Assembly (NCBI GenBank): GCA_963169105.1
Contig: OY720636.1
Span: 150,842,500 to 150,906,499 of the forward strand
Reading direction: 5' to 3'
From: Ceriagrion tenellum
Lineage: Eukaryota; Arthropoda; Insecta; Odonata; Coenagrionidae
Length of the DNA: 64,000 nt
Shown: positions 37,829 to 50,160 of the stretch, piece after piece
Layout: each line of letters starts with the position of its first letter
How positions within the stretch are numbered: the stretch's first letter is position 1
Notes under the pieces: model-generated
The model's database searches: none
What the model was told of the DNA's origin: nothing
Seen by the model: the letters and a program-made list of their open reading frames with translations, nothing else
Made by a program: the position numbers and the translations under genes

Positions 37829-38131
37829 GGGGATCGGGTTGGTGTGGTGGCTAGAGTACTGGTTAACCATACGGAAGGCCAGGGTTCAAATCTCTGCAGA
37901 GGAGGATGTTTTTCAGAGGGAACTCGATCCCTACTTGAGTGTTTTGTGGAGGGCACTTCAAGTACACTACTCCGTCTGTCGGATGAGATGTTAAACCGTG
38001 GTCCTCTTGGCGCCTATCGTTAAGAGCAGGCTAATGCCGACGATGGGTATCTATCCACCCTTCCTCCCTTACCTATCCCCTATGTCGCAAATGACCTTAG
38101 CCGTCGGTCGCCTCCCCAAATATCCAATTCA
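37829..38131 (+). mobile_element. tRNA-derived SINE, copy 3
   Basis: Third copy of the five-copy family, with GGTTCAAATCTC as B box and the GGATGAGATGTTAAACCGTGG body. An exact 12-bp target-site duplication, ATCGGGGTATAT, flanks it (37817-37828 and 38132-38143). This is one of the best-preserved boundaries in the window. Confidence 0.95.
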
Positions 38132-38514
38132 ATCGGGGTATATTGCAATTATTGACAGCTTGTTCTTAATACCCTGTGTTGTCTTTTTAATTTACCTATT
38201 CTTTACTCCTTCAAAAAGCAAGAACTTGACTAGTAAACTAAATCAAAAGATAAGCCGCATTGACCATAGAAACAAATGAAATTAGTCTCCCATATGCACG
38301 TCTGTACGAGTCTTTCAAAGTCCCCTGCTGATTGTCGCCGGGAATACCAATGTGCATGCACAGTCAAGTCTAATTCCTCTTACTTTTATCGACGATTTGC
38401 GTTTTCCTTCACTTTTATAATATACTGTTTGCTCGAAGTCCAAGTTAGTTTTTCCCCTCGAATCCTCATTTGGAGAGTGTGACCGACGATTGAGAGCATT
38501 CATGTCATTGAAGA
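38132..38514. other. No gene seen
   Basis: Short unique stretch between the SINE and the hAT-type element. No supported gene. Confidence 0.4.
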
Positions 38515-38810
38515 CCGGGGCGCAACAACGAGCGGGGGCATTGCCCCCCAAGCATGATTGAGGGGGGAGCTACTCCCCCCAGAAATCAGAGGTTGTGGTT
38601 CACTTTTTAATGGACACTGCCCGATTTGCAAAATTATTTGCGCCTTCATCCCGCTCCGCTCTGATTTTGAACGCTGCGCAAAATTTTATATGGAAAAGAT
38701 GAAAATTTATTTGCTGCAGACCCCCCCCTCTCTTAGCTGGCTTATACAGATTTTTCAAGAAGTTTGCCCCCCCCCCACGATTTGGGATTTGGGGGGTTGT
38801 TGCGCCCCTG
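38515..38810. mobile_element. Small non-autonomous hAT-type element (MITE)
   Basis: 296 bp bounded by inverted repeats: left CCGGGGCGCAACAAC and right GTTGTTGCGCCCCTG, i.e. a CAGGGGCGCAAC-type end with one change on the left. The flanks are an 8-bp duplication with one mismatch, ATTGAAGA (38507-38514) and ATTGAGGA (38811-38818). Eight-base duplications and CAGGGG-type ends are hallmarks of hAT transposons. The inside has C and G runs (GGGGGCATTGCCCCCC) and no ORF, so it must have relied on a transposase from elsewhere. Confidence 0.88.
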
Positions 38811-38818
38811 ATTGAGGA

Positions 38819-40473
<1,655 letters not shown>

Positions 40474-40504
40474 TTTTTTATTTTATTTATATTAAAAACA
40501 AATA

Positions 40505-40562
40505 TGTGTGTGTGTGTGTACATGTATATGCATGTGTGTGTGTACATGTATATGCATGTGTG
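40505..40562. repeat. TG-rich repeat with duplicated unit
   Basis: TGTGTGTGTGTACATGTATATGCA occurs twice in tandem in slightly different lengths. A compound microsatellite next to the TA tract. Confidence 0.9.
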
Positions 40563-40569
40563 GGTTATC

Positions 40570-42660
40570 CCACCTCAATTCAACAAATGATTGTCCCTTA
40601 GGGTCTCAGATTGGGCTCAAACTTGATGTATGCGTTGCATTTGTTCTTAAATGAAGTATTCTGAAACAGTGTTTCTAAAAAAAGTTTTTTGTGAATTATT
40701 TTGTTAAAAATTTTTTCCTCGTAATGGCTAAAAATGCGTGCCATGAAAAATGGTTTTTCTTATATCTTGACTTTGTTTCATTGACGAGCAACGGTATGAA
40801 ATTAATGATGAAGCCTATACTTTTTATGAGATTTTTGTACTATATAAAATTTATTTATTTGTATTTGGTAATTTTGTGAAATTTCAAAGTTAAAAAAAAT
40901 TTTAATTAACGTTTCTCAAATACTGCTTCTCAGAATCGGTCGAAACTTATTTTTCATAATCTGTGCATACCTAACTGACTAATTGCTATTTGCATGGTTA
41001 ACGCTAAGGCTCAATTGATGGTTATGTAAAAGTTTTGGTTATTCGCGTATATAAAATTCTAAATCAGGCGGTGGAGCCTTTACTATTACTAAAAAATGTC
41101 CCTCAGGAAAAAGAAAACAGATATATTTTAATTTATCAAAATATTTCTGTAATATATTCCCGAAAATAAAAGACAATTCTCTTTTAGCTCATAATGATAT
41201 TCCCTTCGATCTAGTATGAATCCATACTTATGGAACTCGTGGAATCTGGCTCGTATCTTGATTTGAGAACCTTTTCTTTATTTTTTGCTTCGCCTTTGAA
41301 TTATCGTAGATCTCTGCAGTGCCAAAGGGGTAATTTCCGGCTGGCTCGTAGCTACAGACAAGCAAATTTTGTCATATTGTAGACTCCTCTTGTTTGCAAC
41401 CCCTGAAGGCTCAAGTGTGTCATACACCATGAAATGAACAAATGATTTTTGGAACAATTAATTGTCCAAACCTTGATCAGCTCTAGTTGTGTAGAAGACC
41501 GATGATTCCATGGAATCACTGATGAAATCAGCCCTAGAAAAAGTTATCCGGAATCAGTCCCAAATCGGAGCATCCCCAGTAATGTAAAAATTTGGAAAGC
41601 TGAAGATACTTCAAAGAAAAATAATAAAATTATCAATCACTCTGAGAGACCGTCGGCTGAAAAGGTAGTAAGGCTCCCTTCTACTTAAAAAAAAGGAAGA
41701 CTCCCTTCAGATCATTGCCTCTACAATCCCTCGAGAGATGTCAACTCCGACACATTTCATTTTTTATGTTCCTGATGGACACGGAATACCTGGCTTGAAT
41801 GTTTATGCAAGCGTTATTGTAAATGAAAACCTAAAATTTGAACAGAAAAGCATAATGTCAGGACACTTCAAAGAAAGATTCCATAAGTTTAAGGAAACAT
41901 AATTCGTAGTTCGATTTTCAGAATTTGCAGAATGAAAACTTAAACATTGCGTTGCTGCTGGAGCATTTTAAACTCACGTGGCTTGCATTTGTCTGGCGCA
42001 TCAAGACGTTAAGTTTGTGTTCATAGGAGCAGATTTGTCGGCACTGAATCTTGGGGAAGACAATATGCCGTTAAGGGTAAATGATGGTTATCTGAACTAA
42101 GTGTTAAATGTGCACTGCAGGGTTATCCTCCAAAAGAAGTCCAAAGTTCACAGTCCAGAAGAGTATGTAACGAAAGCTATGGACTCAGCGCAGTTTGATA
42201 CGCTATAAAGTAATATTTAAGTAAAAATTTAATCGTCTTATTATATACTGCGAACGTGTACAAGTTGATTTTATCCTTGATGTTTCAATTAACCTTTAAC
42301 TACCCTGAAACTCGAGTTGAAAAGATCCAAAGACTTCAATCATTGGACTACATTGCTTGGAAATATTTTGAATTCTTAAAAAATGTTTAGTTTACATTGA
42401 ATTTGGGCAGGTTCATAGAATTGCTGATTTCTCGGAAAATGACGCTTTTGTAACGGGACAGCATTCATGATTTGCAATGGAACCACGACCAAGCAACAGT
42501 ACACCCATTCAATTGATATAACCCCCATGGCATCGATGATTATGAAATCCCCTAGGAATTTGTCATCATATCAGATTGCCTAAAGTAGTATGCCACCTAA
42601 GTAGAGCATTTATTTCAAAAACAGCTGGTACATCTCTTGAAATCTATGATTCCAGTGCTT
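40570..42660. other. No gene called; a decayed reading frame is possible
   Basis: AT-rich. One plus-strand frame from 41509 to about 42208 stays in register for some 233 codons with eight stop codons and stretches that look protein-like (for example FVFIGADLSALNLGEDN near 42030). The stop count is only a little below chance for such DNA, so I do not annotate a pseudogene. Confidence 0.3.
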
Positions 42661-42661
42661 T

Positions 42662-42745
42662 AAAATTATACATTTGGAACTTCTATCTTTGAAATTTTGT
42701 TTTGGAACTTTCGTTTTGGAACTTATGACCCCCAATCGTAAAAGG
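42662..42745 (+). repeat. TTTTGGAAC-rich direct repeat, copy 1
   Basis: Shares AAATTATACATTTG, TTTTGGAAC (twice), and ATGACCCCCAATC with 45871-45943. The copies face the same way and are 3.2 kb apart. GTTCCAAAATA in opposite orientation also occurs just downstream (42775-42830), so the copy has foldback character. Confidence 0.65.
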
Positions 42746-43389
42746 TCTTAGGAAAAAAGTTCCAAAATAAAAGATCCAAGAAAAAAGTTACAATAACTTC
42801 TTTTTTCCAATCCGCAAGTTCCAAAATATTCCATTTTTCAATTATTCATCGTTCCAAAAAAATTTTTTTTTCATTTGGATACAACCTCACTGGTACACCT
42901 AGCAATATTAAAATAAATAAACAAAAAGTGTCAGTCATCTTGTAACCTCCATCCCAGTGGCATAGCGGATTTTTTGTAAACAAATTTGTAGTTGCAATTG
43001 CTTTACAAATTCCTGAACTTGTTGAACCTGGTCGTACAACTTATTTACATCTGGATAGCTTCTTATATCACTAACATCCCTCGGGAAAAAAACAGTGTTG
43101 GATACAGGAGTTGTTAACTTAAAAACCAATGCTCTGATTGAGTAATTACTGTGAGTACTGGACATGACGTAGCTGTGCAGAAAGGCGGTGATCCCGATGC
43201 TCACACTCACGATACAAATAGAAAAGAGGCTGCAGCTGTAAAAGTTACGTCCGGTATTGAGAGAATGGCTCATGAACAACCAGAAGCTCCTCCTGCGCAA
43301 GTTTTATAAGATCTACAAAATGTACCAAGTGAGTGCTGTAATGGCGGAGCTTCCTGACAGAAATAATGTAAGAAGGGTAGAGAAAGGGC
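42746..43389. other. No gene called
   Basis: A 121-codon minus-strand frame (42935-43300) has a hydrophobic segment and a Gln-rich tail (YDQVQQVQEFVKQLQLQ) but no recognised motif. I leave it as unassigned. Confidence 0.35.
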
Positions 43390-44325
43390 AGGGCACAGGG
43401 GTTAGAGTCCTATGTTGATTCCCGGAAAGGAGAGGGCGTCGAGGAGCTGAATGCAATCGTGCTCAATATTCTTCAAATCAATTGGGGAGGCAGTGGGGGG
43501 GTAGGCTAGGATGCCGACGTTGAAACATTTGTGGAACTTAAGGTTGTGGGAGGAGGCGTGGGTGGGGACAGGGAAAGAGACATGTTGGGAGGAGGGGTTG
43601 CAAGAGGATCTGTGGCCATTTAATCGGAATTAAGAGGTCCGGAAGTCAATCCAACATAAAATGCATAACATATATTGCATAAAAGAATGTACACCATATT
43701 CGGTGTGTTCCATGTGGGAGGGGAAAAAGAGGGTAGGGGAAAGGCTCAGAATATGGGAGGGAGGGGTTTAGAAATGAGGAGGCGGCAGGTCTTGCATCTG
43801 CATCTTGCACCTCTGGGTGTGGGAGAAATGTAAGAGAAATGAGAGGAGTTACATTTAGAGAGAGGGTTAGTTATTTTGAGGATACTGGAAAGATTGAGGG
43901 GCGTCGGAAGGTGAGAACTTGGGGAAGATTTGATTGTTAGTGACGTGGTTGGAGAGGAAAATGGCTTTTGAGGATACGTTTGATGGAATGGACGCCCGGG
44001 AAGTAGGTGGTGCAGAGGGAGAGGTTGAAATTGTTAGTGCTTGGAGGTTAGCCGAGGTGGTAGCAATGCTTTAGGATTTTTTTCTCAAGGAGGGATTCGG
44101 GATAGCCTCTTCGGTGAAGGGATAGGTGTAAATTAGTATGGAAATGGTCAAGGGAGTTGGAATTTTTGTAGATGCGGTGGCCCCTGATGGAAAGGGAGTA
44201 GGGAATTATCTTTTGGTATGGGAAGGGTGGCGACTTTTATAGTGGAAATATTGCTGCTTGTTGGTAGGTTTGATGTGGACAGAGATGATGAATTGGTGGT
44301 GAGAGAGAGATATTGGCATCAAGAA
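43390..44325 (-). pseudogene. PLE fragment, copy d (RT C-terminus and GIY-YIG domain)
   Basis: Minus-strand reading from 44.3 kb downwards: HVKPTNKQQYFHYKS-like text, then IPYSLSIRGHRIYKNSNSLD and HLSLHRRGYPESLLEKKILK, matching the C-terminal part of the reverse transcriptase at 11270-11450. Further down: ILLCNICYAFYVGLTS, the GIY-YIG core, and THASSHNLKFHKCFNVGILA, then LDALSFPGIN. Frameshifts and stops separate the blocks. It is a fourth copy of the same family on the same strand, 5'-truncated. Confidence 0.88.
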
Positions 44326-44391
44326 AGATAGCTGTAAATTTTTCTCAGCTCTCCGTCCGAGTAAGATGCTCCATCTTCTTCGTTGCCAACG

Positions 44392-44422
44392 TTTCGATGG
44401 AAGACTTTTCCATCGTCATCAG
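44392..44422 (-). ncRNA. Hammerhead-like core (left arm)
   Basis: Minus strand CTGATGA (44422-44416), one extra C, a GATGG/CCATC stem, GAAA (44395-44392), then a CGTT-GGC-AACG hairpin that would be stem III. The base that should be U16.1 after this stem is A, so self-cleavage is not expected. Confidence 0.45.
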
Positions 44423-44848
44423 GGCCGTTGAAGTCGGGTGTCAAGGTGCCGAGTTTAGATATAAAGTGTCTTAGATCAGGCCGGTTTTCATTGATTGACG
44501 CGTTTTCACTTTTCCCGCCATTTTCAAGATTGTGTTCCAGGTCTTATTTGAGTGGAACCCTTCGTCTCTATTGAAATTCTTTCTCTCAAGGCGAATTTCA
44601 ATTGTCTCTTTTGCTAATCTGTCCCAATATCCTTTGGAGAGGCCGAGTCGTTTCGTCTCTTCCACCAAATGACATGATCGAAGTTTATAGTGTTCTGCAA
44701 ATGCCGATTTCGGAGGTTGACTCAGCTGAAGGTGCCGTTGATGCCGAAAATGGCGGGAAAAATGAATACGCCTCCACCAATGAAAACCGGCCTGACCTGA
44801 GAGAGTTTCTATATAAACTCGGCACCTTGACACCCGGCATCAACGGTC

Positions 44849-44879
44849 CTGATGACGATGGAAAAGTTTTCCATCGAAA
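44849..44879 (+). ncRNA. Hammerhead-like core (right arm)
   Basis: Plus strand CTGATGA (44849-44855), one extra C, a perfect hairpin GATGGAAAA/TTTTCCATC, then GAAA (44876-44879). The stem III hairpin seen in the left arm is disrupted here (CATCGGCAACG). Confidence 0.45.
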
Positions 44880-44959
44880 CATCGGCAACGAAGAAGATGG
44901 AGCATCTTACCCGAACGGAGACCCGAGAAAAATTTACAGCTGTTATTTGCTGGGAGTAA

Positions 44960-45870
44960 ATTAAATCCAACGTATCAAGAAAGGTAACTGAAGAATAGCG
45001 ATACTTCCTAAAACCTTTATATTGTTGCGTCGTACAATCATCTTGTGTCGTCTTCTGTCCCTGAGCTGCTTCTTCGGTCTCTTCGATCTACCTCCTCTGT
45101 TCCAGAGTCGTAAGCTGCTAAATCCTTTCTCATCGTACTTTCCCTTTTTTAACCACTATTTTACTTTTGTCTTTTCATGTTCCACTTACCTTTCCCTAAC
45201 ACGAGTGCTCCCTTTCCCATCAACTTTTGGCTAAGTATCTTAAAAAAAATCTCCCACAAATTGCCTCGGCATACTGGCCATGTCGAATTCCTTTCTGCGT
45301 GCCTCTCTCCAGGCATCTTTTCGAACGGACTCATCGTTAAAATTCCCATTTCACGCATGCCTCCTTCTATGTAACCTTTTTTTTCGTTCCTTTGCTTTTA
45401 ACTGCTTTTTCCATCTTTGCCTCAACGTTCTCGCTCATAATAAAGGCGAATTACATTCGCGGAAAACCAGCGCGTGGTAGACGAAGAGCCGTACCTGAAC
45501 GTTGCACTTCAACTTTATGAAATAAATGTGATGCGGTCCTTCACTGCATTAGCCAAACAAATAATGCCTCAGAACGACAGTATAAGTACTAACAAGTTTT
45601 GGTAGGCCGTAACCTGACTTATTCATCATCTTGGCGGAGCTTCTGATATAACAAGGCGATGCTGAAGCAGCAGAATCTTGGACAGCGGGTAAAATCGCCG
45701 GCAGAACCTCGCCGTCGGAATGCAGAAGATAGATAATTTAATATTGTCTCGACACGACACTTTCGATGACATTTTGGAATATTTTAAATGGAATGATGAC
45801 ATTCTAAGTTTGTACAACTATTAATCATGTGCATTTATATTTATTTTTTGGAACTCTGTATATTTTGGGA
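44960..45870. other. No gene seen
   Basis: T-rich unique DNA. No coding family or RNA gene. Confidence 0.4.
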
Positions 45871-45943
45871 AATTATACATTTGAAACTTTTATTTTGGAA
45901 CGTTCATTTTGGAACTAATGACCTCCAATCATGTAAAATAATA
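45871..45943 (+). repeat. TTTTGGAAC-rich direct repeat, copy 2
   Basis: Second copy of the block at 42662-42745, with AAATTATACATTTG, TTTTGGAACG and ATGACCTCCAATC. The pair may mark one repeat family or the two edges of a larger insertion. Confidence 0.65.
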
Positions 45944-47109
45944 TTTGGGTGGACCGGCTGTTTATTATAAAATAAAAGCAAAATCCTGATTTTTCTCATC
46001 CTAAAAAAATTGAACTATTCACAAAAATGATAAAGTTCACCAACTCGCAAGGAGACGATCCATATGACGGAGGATTGTTGGAAAGATTGGATACGCGAGC
46101 AATCCTACTGCTACCGTACAAGGACCTAAAGTACGTATGTACAAGAAACAAAGGCGTGATCAGCTGACATCCTATTCTGATTCTCTCATCAATCTGATTG
46201 CATGCATCCCCTACCATTTCCTAAATATACATGTAAAAAACACTGGTCACCCTCGCCTCACTTCGCGGGTTACAGCTGCCCACCCTGACGCCATGCCACT
46301 CCCCCTTGCCGTTGAACTCTTAGCAAAACATGACTTTCGGATGAGTCTCCTATCATGCCAATGTATTTCTCAGCTCTAGAGTATCCACAGTAGTTATTTT
46401 CTATTTACTCTGCCAAACGCCTTCTCAATATCAACCATGCTAGCAAAATATGTCGGCTATATTGTATAATTAAACTTTTGGAAGACAAAAGGGAACACGA
46501 AAGATAAAAGTGATGTCTGTATTCTGAAATATGGTCATGGTAAAGAAGCTGACGTAAGCCGAACTTGGCATTATTTTAAATCCAGCGTGAACGAGAATCA
46601 ATGTAGTGTGACGAACCAAGACTAAATTTTATTTTGCCAGTTATATCATTGTTACAGGCCGATGACATTCTTCTTTTTAAATATTACATGTCTCAAACAA
46701 GAGTTTTGGCTTGATTACTTAGAAATGTTTGAAGTAACGTAAAATAACCATTGTCACCCAAAGAACAGCTTTGAAACGATTTGACTGAAATTAAGAAAGC
46801 ACCAATGGTTTTAACATTTTTAAATTCAAACGCATTCACTATCCCTATCCCCACTCCAAAATCCTCCCTCCCGATCCGCCCCACTCGTGAACGTCACGAA
46901 TCGTCCACCACTAGTGCTTTACGCTAGTGCTAGTGTAAATGGGTAACGACACTGCTGACGTTGCAATCGATCGCGTCAGGAAAGAAGGGTGGAATTGTGC
47001 GAAGTTTTGCATAGTGTTGCTTGGAATTGTGAATCTCCACGAGGTGACGCCTTACTCCATTAATATAATGCTCTATGGCCTTCCCCTTTTGAACCAAAAC
47101 GTGGTAATC
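45944..47109. other. No gene seen
   Basis: Mixed AT-rich sequence without a supported gene. The right end grades into the untranslated tail of the next LINE fragment. Confidence 0.4.
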
Positions 47110-47855
47110 GTCCTTGAAGTTATTTACTTCTTCTTCTTCAGTGTTCAACCCTGAGGTTGGTTTGCAGCAGTACGTCATTCCTCTCTTTTGTCTGCCTTTC
47201 TCTTTATTTCTGTGTATGTGGTGCAACCCATATCATTCACAATCTGCTGCATGAATGACATCCGTGGTCGTCCCCGGCGATTCTTTCCCTCTATAGCTCC
47301 TTCTGCTATTGTTTTAACGATGTTGTCGTGTCTTAGAGTGTGCCCTTCAAGTTTGTCTCTTCTCGTTTGAATATGCCTTCACTGGGATCTGGTTTCCTGA
47401 ACTCTTCTCAGTGCTCTTTATTCGTGACTATCTCTCCAGCTGAGCTTCAACATCCTTCTGTAGAGCCACATCTCCAGGGCTTCTAGCCGCCTTCTCTCTT
47501 GTTTTCTTATCACCCATGTTTCGCTCCCGTATAGGGCCACACTCCAAACAAATGCTCTCATCATCCGTTTCCGTATTTCCAAACTAATGTTCTTGCTGGT
47601 GAGTAGGTTCTTTCTTAGACAGAAAGCAATTTTGGCCTGATGTATTATCCTCACAATTTCTTTCTGGCTTCTACCATCTCTTGTCATTCTGCTTCCCAAG
47701 TAGGCAAATTTCTTTATTACTTCTAGCTTCTCTCCTCCAATTCTAATTATTGGAGGTTCATATTGTTCTTCATTACTGCAAACCATCACTTTGGTTTTGC
47801 GTTTGTTTATTCTCATGCCATACTGATTACAGAAAATCCTACCCATTGCTACCCG
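47110..47855 (-). pseudogene. LINE reverse transcriptase C-terminal fragment
   Basis: 142 codons are open on the minus strand: YGMRINKRKTKVMVCSNEEQ, FAYLGSRMTRDGRSQKEI, AKIAFCLRKNLLTSKNISLE, VWSVALYGSETWVIRKQERR and LEMWLYRRMLKLSWRDSHE, the post-catalytic part of an endonuclease-reverse transcriptase LINE. After a frameshift the text continues VLRRVQ, RRDKLEGHTLRHDN, GKNRRGRPRMSFMQQIVND and EEWRTAANQP, which is the normal protein end. The catalytic domain is missing, so it is a 5'-truncated insertion and quite well preserved. Confidence 0.92.
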
Positions 47856-48352
47856 TTATTTACTATACTCTTTTAATTTATTTATTATTCAACGCAATAA
47901 TGATACGAGAAGGAAATTAAGGTATTTGCTATATTCCACTCTGTCAATGTGAGTGAGCGAGGCGCGACAAGAGCCCGGGAAGCATGCCGTGCAAACGAGG
48001 AGAAGGCCGTGACGGGCGAATACGCTTCGCTGTTTTGGTGAAGTGAGTCCCTTTGCCGTGCACTGCAAAGAGGTGCGCCGTGGAACCCAATGAGTAAAGG
48101 AATGGATCTTGGATCCATTCCTGCAATCACTATCGTAGTGTCACTCTTCTCAATTATCACTTCGTTTAACCGGCTGATGGGATTTGTAAGCGTGTGTTTT
48201 GGGTGCGTGTTATGCGAGGAGATTAGAATGGCCGCCTCGAGTTTTTATCGTGAGTCATTGATGCGCGAGTGCAATGGTTATTGGTTATTAGTATTGTGGG
48301 TGGTGGAGGAGGATGAATTGGGGAATAGGTGGGACGGGAGGCGGTGGAGAGG
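47856..48352. other. No gene seen
   Basis: Short stretch before the inverted-repeat element. A small 10-bp hairpin (GGAATGGATC/GATCCATTCC) lies at 48100-48122. No gene. Confidence 0.4.
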
Positions 48353-48374
48353 CCGCCCAGGCGAAACGGGAGCG
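48353..48374 (+). repeat. Left terminal inverted repeat
   Basis: Pairs with 51237-51258. Reads CCGCCCAG, then GCGAAAC, then GGGAGCG inward. Confidence 0.6.
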
Positions 48375-48379
48375 ACGAT

Positions 48380-48730
48380 AAAGTGTTGGGGGAGCGTCAG
48401 AGCGGAGTGTTCTTGAAGTAGCGGTCGTGTGTTGTGGGAGCATTTAGGAGGTGTCGCAGTAGTGTCCGGGGAGCAGATTATGGCCCTCTGGGAGCGTTTT
48501 CGGAAGCGTTTGCGAAACGATAGCGGAGCATCAACACTGGTCCGCGGTGGAGCGTGCGGCCAGTGGCCTGGGAACGTCCGCCGCGCTCCAGAGAGCGCCG
48601 AGGTTCAGGCAAGGGAGTGTTGCGGGAGCGCGGCGGAAGCGTTCTCCGCACCTCGTAAGCTGTCGAGGAGCGTTTTGACGCACGGTTATAGGGTGTTCAG
48701 GAAGGGTTCCGAACGCTCATAGCGGAGTGC
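48380..48730. repeat. GGAGCG-rich left subterminal zone
   Basis: At least eight variants of GGGAGCG, GGAGTGTT, GGGAGCATTT and GGGAACGTC, in both orientations, within 350 bp. This is the layout expected of transposase-binding arrays, but also of a GC-rich low-complexity patch. Confidence 0.6.
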
Positions 48731-48790
48731 ACTATAGCGTGAAGGGAGATCAGGGAAATAAGGTACATGAAACACATTTTAAAAACACCA

Positions 48791-48796
48791 TTTATT
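48791..48796 (-). terminator. Poly(A) signal AATAAA
   Basis: AATAAA on the minus strand, about 30 bases after the stop codon of the predicted last exon (48827). Position and sequence fit a polyadenylation signal. Confidence 0.45.
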
Positions 48797-48826
48797 AGAA
48801 AAAATTGGTTTATAGTCTTCAGATCA

Positions 48827-48866
48827 CTAAAACTTTTCCTGGAACCTTTCTTCATCCGTGAGTGAC
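48827..48866 (-). CDS. Unknown protein, predicted last exon
   Basis: The acceptor TTCTTTTTTCTTTTGCAG is a strong pyrimidine tract and AG. The exon adds one base and then SLTDEERFQEKF and a stop. Its phase (needs two bases from the previous exon) matches exactly the exon ending at 50161, giving ...HSTSR-SLTDEERFQEKF. The acidic and charged text looks like genuine coding sequence. The intron between them is about 1.3 kb and holds the inverted repeat at 49203-50013. Confidence 0.45.
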
Positions 48867-49202
48867 CTGCAAAAGAAAAAAGAATGTTATTAAAGGCCCT
48901 ATCAATCAACTATTCAACTAGACTGTTTTAATACTGATATAATGCATGCTCCCTGCTACCATCAGAAATAAAATAAACTGTAATACTAAAAAAAGGAAAA
49001 GTAGTCCAAAACATTAACTCTTGCATCTCAACGTGCTCATCTGAGAGACAGTTGGGCTGCAGTGGTTTAGGGCCATTGTTTTCTAAGTCTAGAACCAAAT
49101 CTGTAAGGAATACCGATTTCATGCGAATCAAGTAGGAGCTGTAACAGAAGTACTTGCAGTCAGCAAAGAAAATGGCTTATGAAAATAGTTTGGTCAGTCA
49201 AC

Positions 49203-50013
49203 TCAACTCAACCAATTTTTGGGGACTCCCACAATCAGCATCTCCGGTTTTCATAATTTTTTACATGCTGCACATTTGACCTTAGTTAATAAAAATCCAA
49301 AGTATTTTAGCCAAAGTGCAAATACTTTCTAAGATATGACTAACAGTCATCAGTAGATACAAACAGATCGCACATCACCTGAGAATATTCAGACAAATAT
49401 AGACGATTATATTGAGAGGCTTGTGGAGGTGATGAACCAAATTACCACTCATCATCTCATCTCTGCATTTATAAACAACCTGCCTTTTTAAGCAACATTT
49501 TTAAGAAAGTGCAAAGAATAATTGGCTAGATATGAGATCATAATGGGTTACAGTTTTACATGCATCATAAAAATAAAATATAGAGACAATATCACTCATA
49601 GGTGCAACTTCAAGTTTATATTTTCTTAAAGAGGGAGCCATTTTTTGATGAAAATCTTTGAAAACTTCCATGTTTCAATATTTATATCAAATGAAAATTA
49701 CAAGTGAGATTCTTTGCAATAGCATTTTTCAAACTAGAGTTGCATTTCTATGACTACTAAAAGTTTTACTAGCTTTGCTGGCTTACTTAATTTTTACAGA
49801 GGAACAGAAATGGTTTGTTTGCACAATTTAACTTGTGGATAGATTTTTCCTCTGTGCCTTGGCGTGTGAAAATAGTCATATCTTGGAAATTATTTGCATT
49901 TTGGCTCAAATAATTAGTATTTAAAAAAATTAAGGTCAAATCAAGCTGCATGTAAAAAATTATGAAAATCGGAGATGGTGAGTGTGGGAGTCCCCAAAAA
50001 TTGGTTGAGTTGA
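49203..50013. repeat. Long inverted repeat in predicted intron
   Basis: Arms of about 140 bp, 49203-49341 and 49874-50013, roughly 80 percent identical in inverse. Shared blocks: TCAACTCAACCAATTTTT, GGGGACTCCCACA, TTTTCATAATTTTTTACATG, AAGATATGACT. The 530-bp spacer is AT-rich with no ORF. It could be a foldback or MITE-type element, or hairpin-forming transcript sequence. Confidence 0.85.
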
Positions 50014-50160
50014 CATGGATTGATCCAGGTGTTAAAAATACAAAAGATTGTGCACATTCCTGAAACATTAGAAAAATTAAACTTTTTGAGTATCAAGTTT
50101 AAAAGATCCTGATTTTATGTCTACCTTGCACATGAAAATTATTGAAATTTTAAAGACAAC

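Larger units (their letters stand above)
44328..44955. mobile_element. Foldback PLE remnant with inverted termini
   Basis: Outer arms 44328-44530 and 44745-44955 are inverted copies of one another (shared GGCACCTTGACACCCG, CCGGTTTTCATTG, GATGGAGCATCTTAC). Between them, on the minus strand, is the C-terminus of a PLE endonuclease: SAFAEHYKLRSCHLVEETKR, GYWDRLAKETIEIRLERKNF and NRDEGFH (about 44720-44530). Each arm carries a hammerhead-like core. This is a PLE of the Penelope type related to the one at 24.6-27.1 kb (both have ATGGCGGGAAAA after the endonuclease), reduced to its 3' end with an inverted second terminus. Confidence 0.88.

Noticed and set aside
37703..38279. ORFs at SINE copy 3 (also 61134-61616 and 7794-7985)
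   Set aside because: They are chance translations of the SINE body, recurring wherever a SINE copy lies.
42935..43300. 121-codon frame with Gln-rich tail
   Set aside because: Protein-like in places but without motif, homologue known to me or exon signals. Left unassigned.
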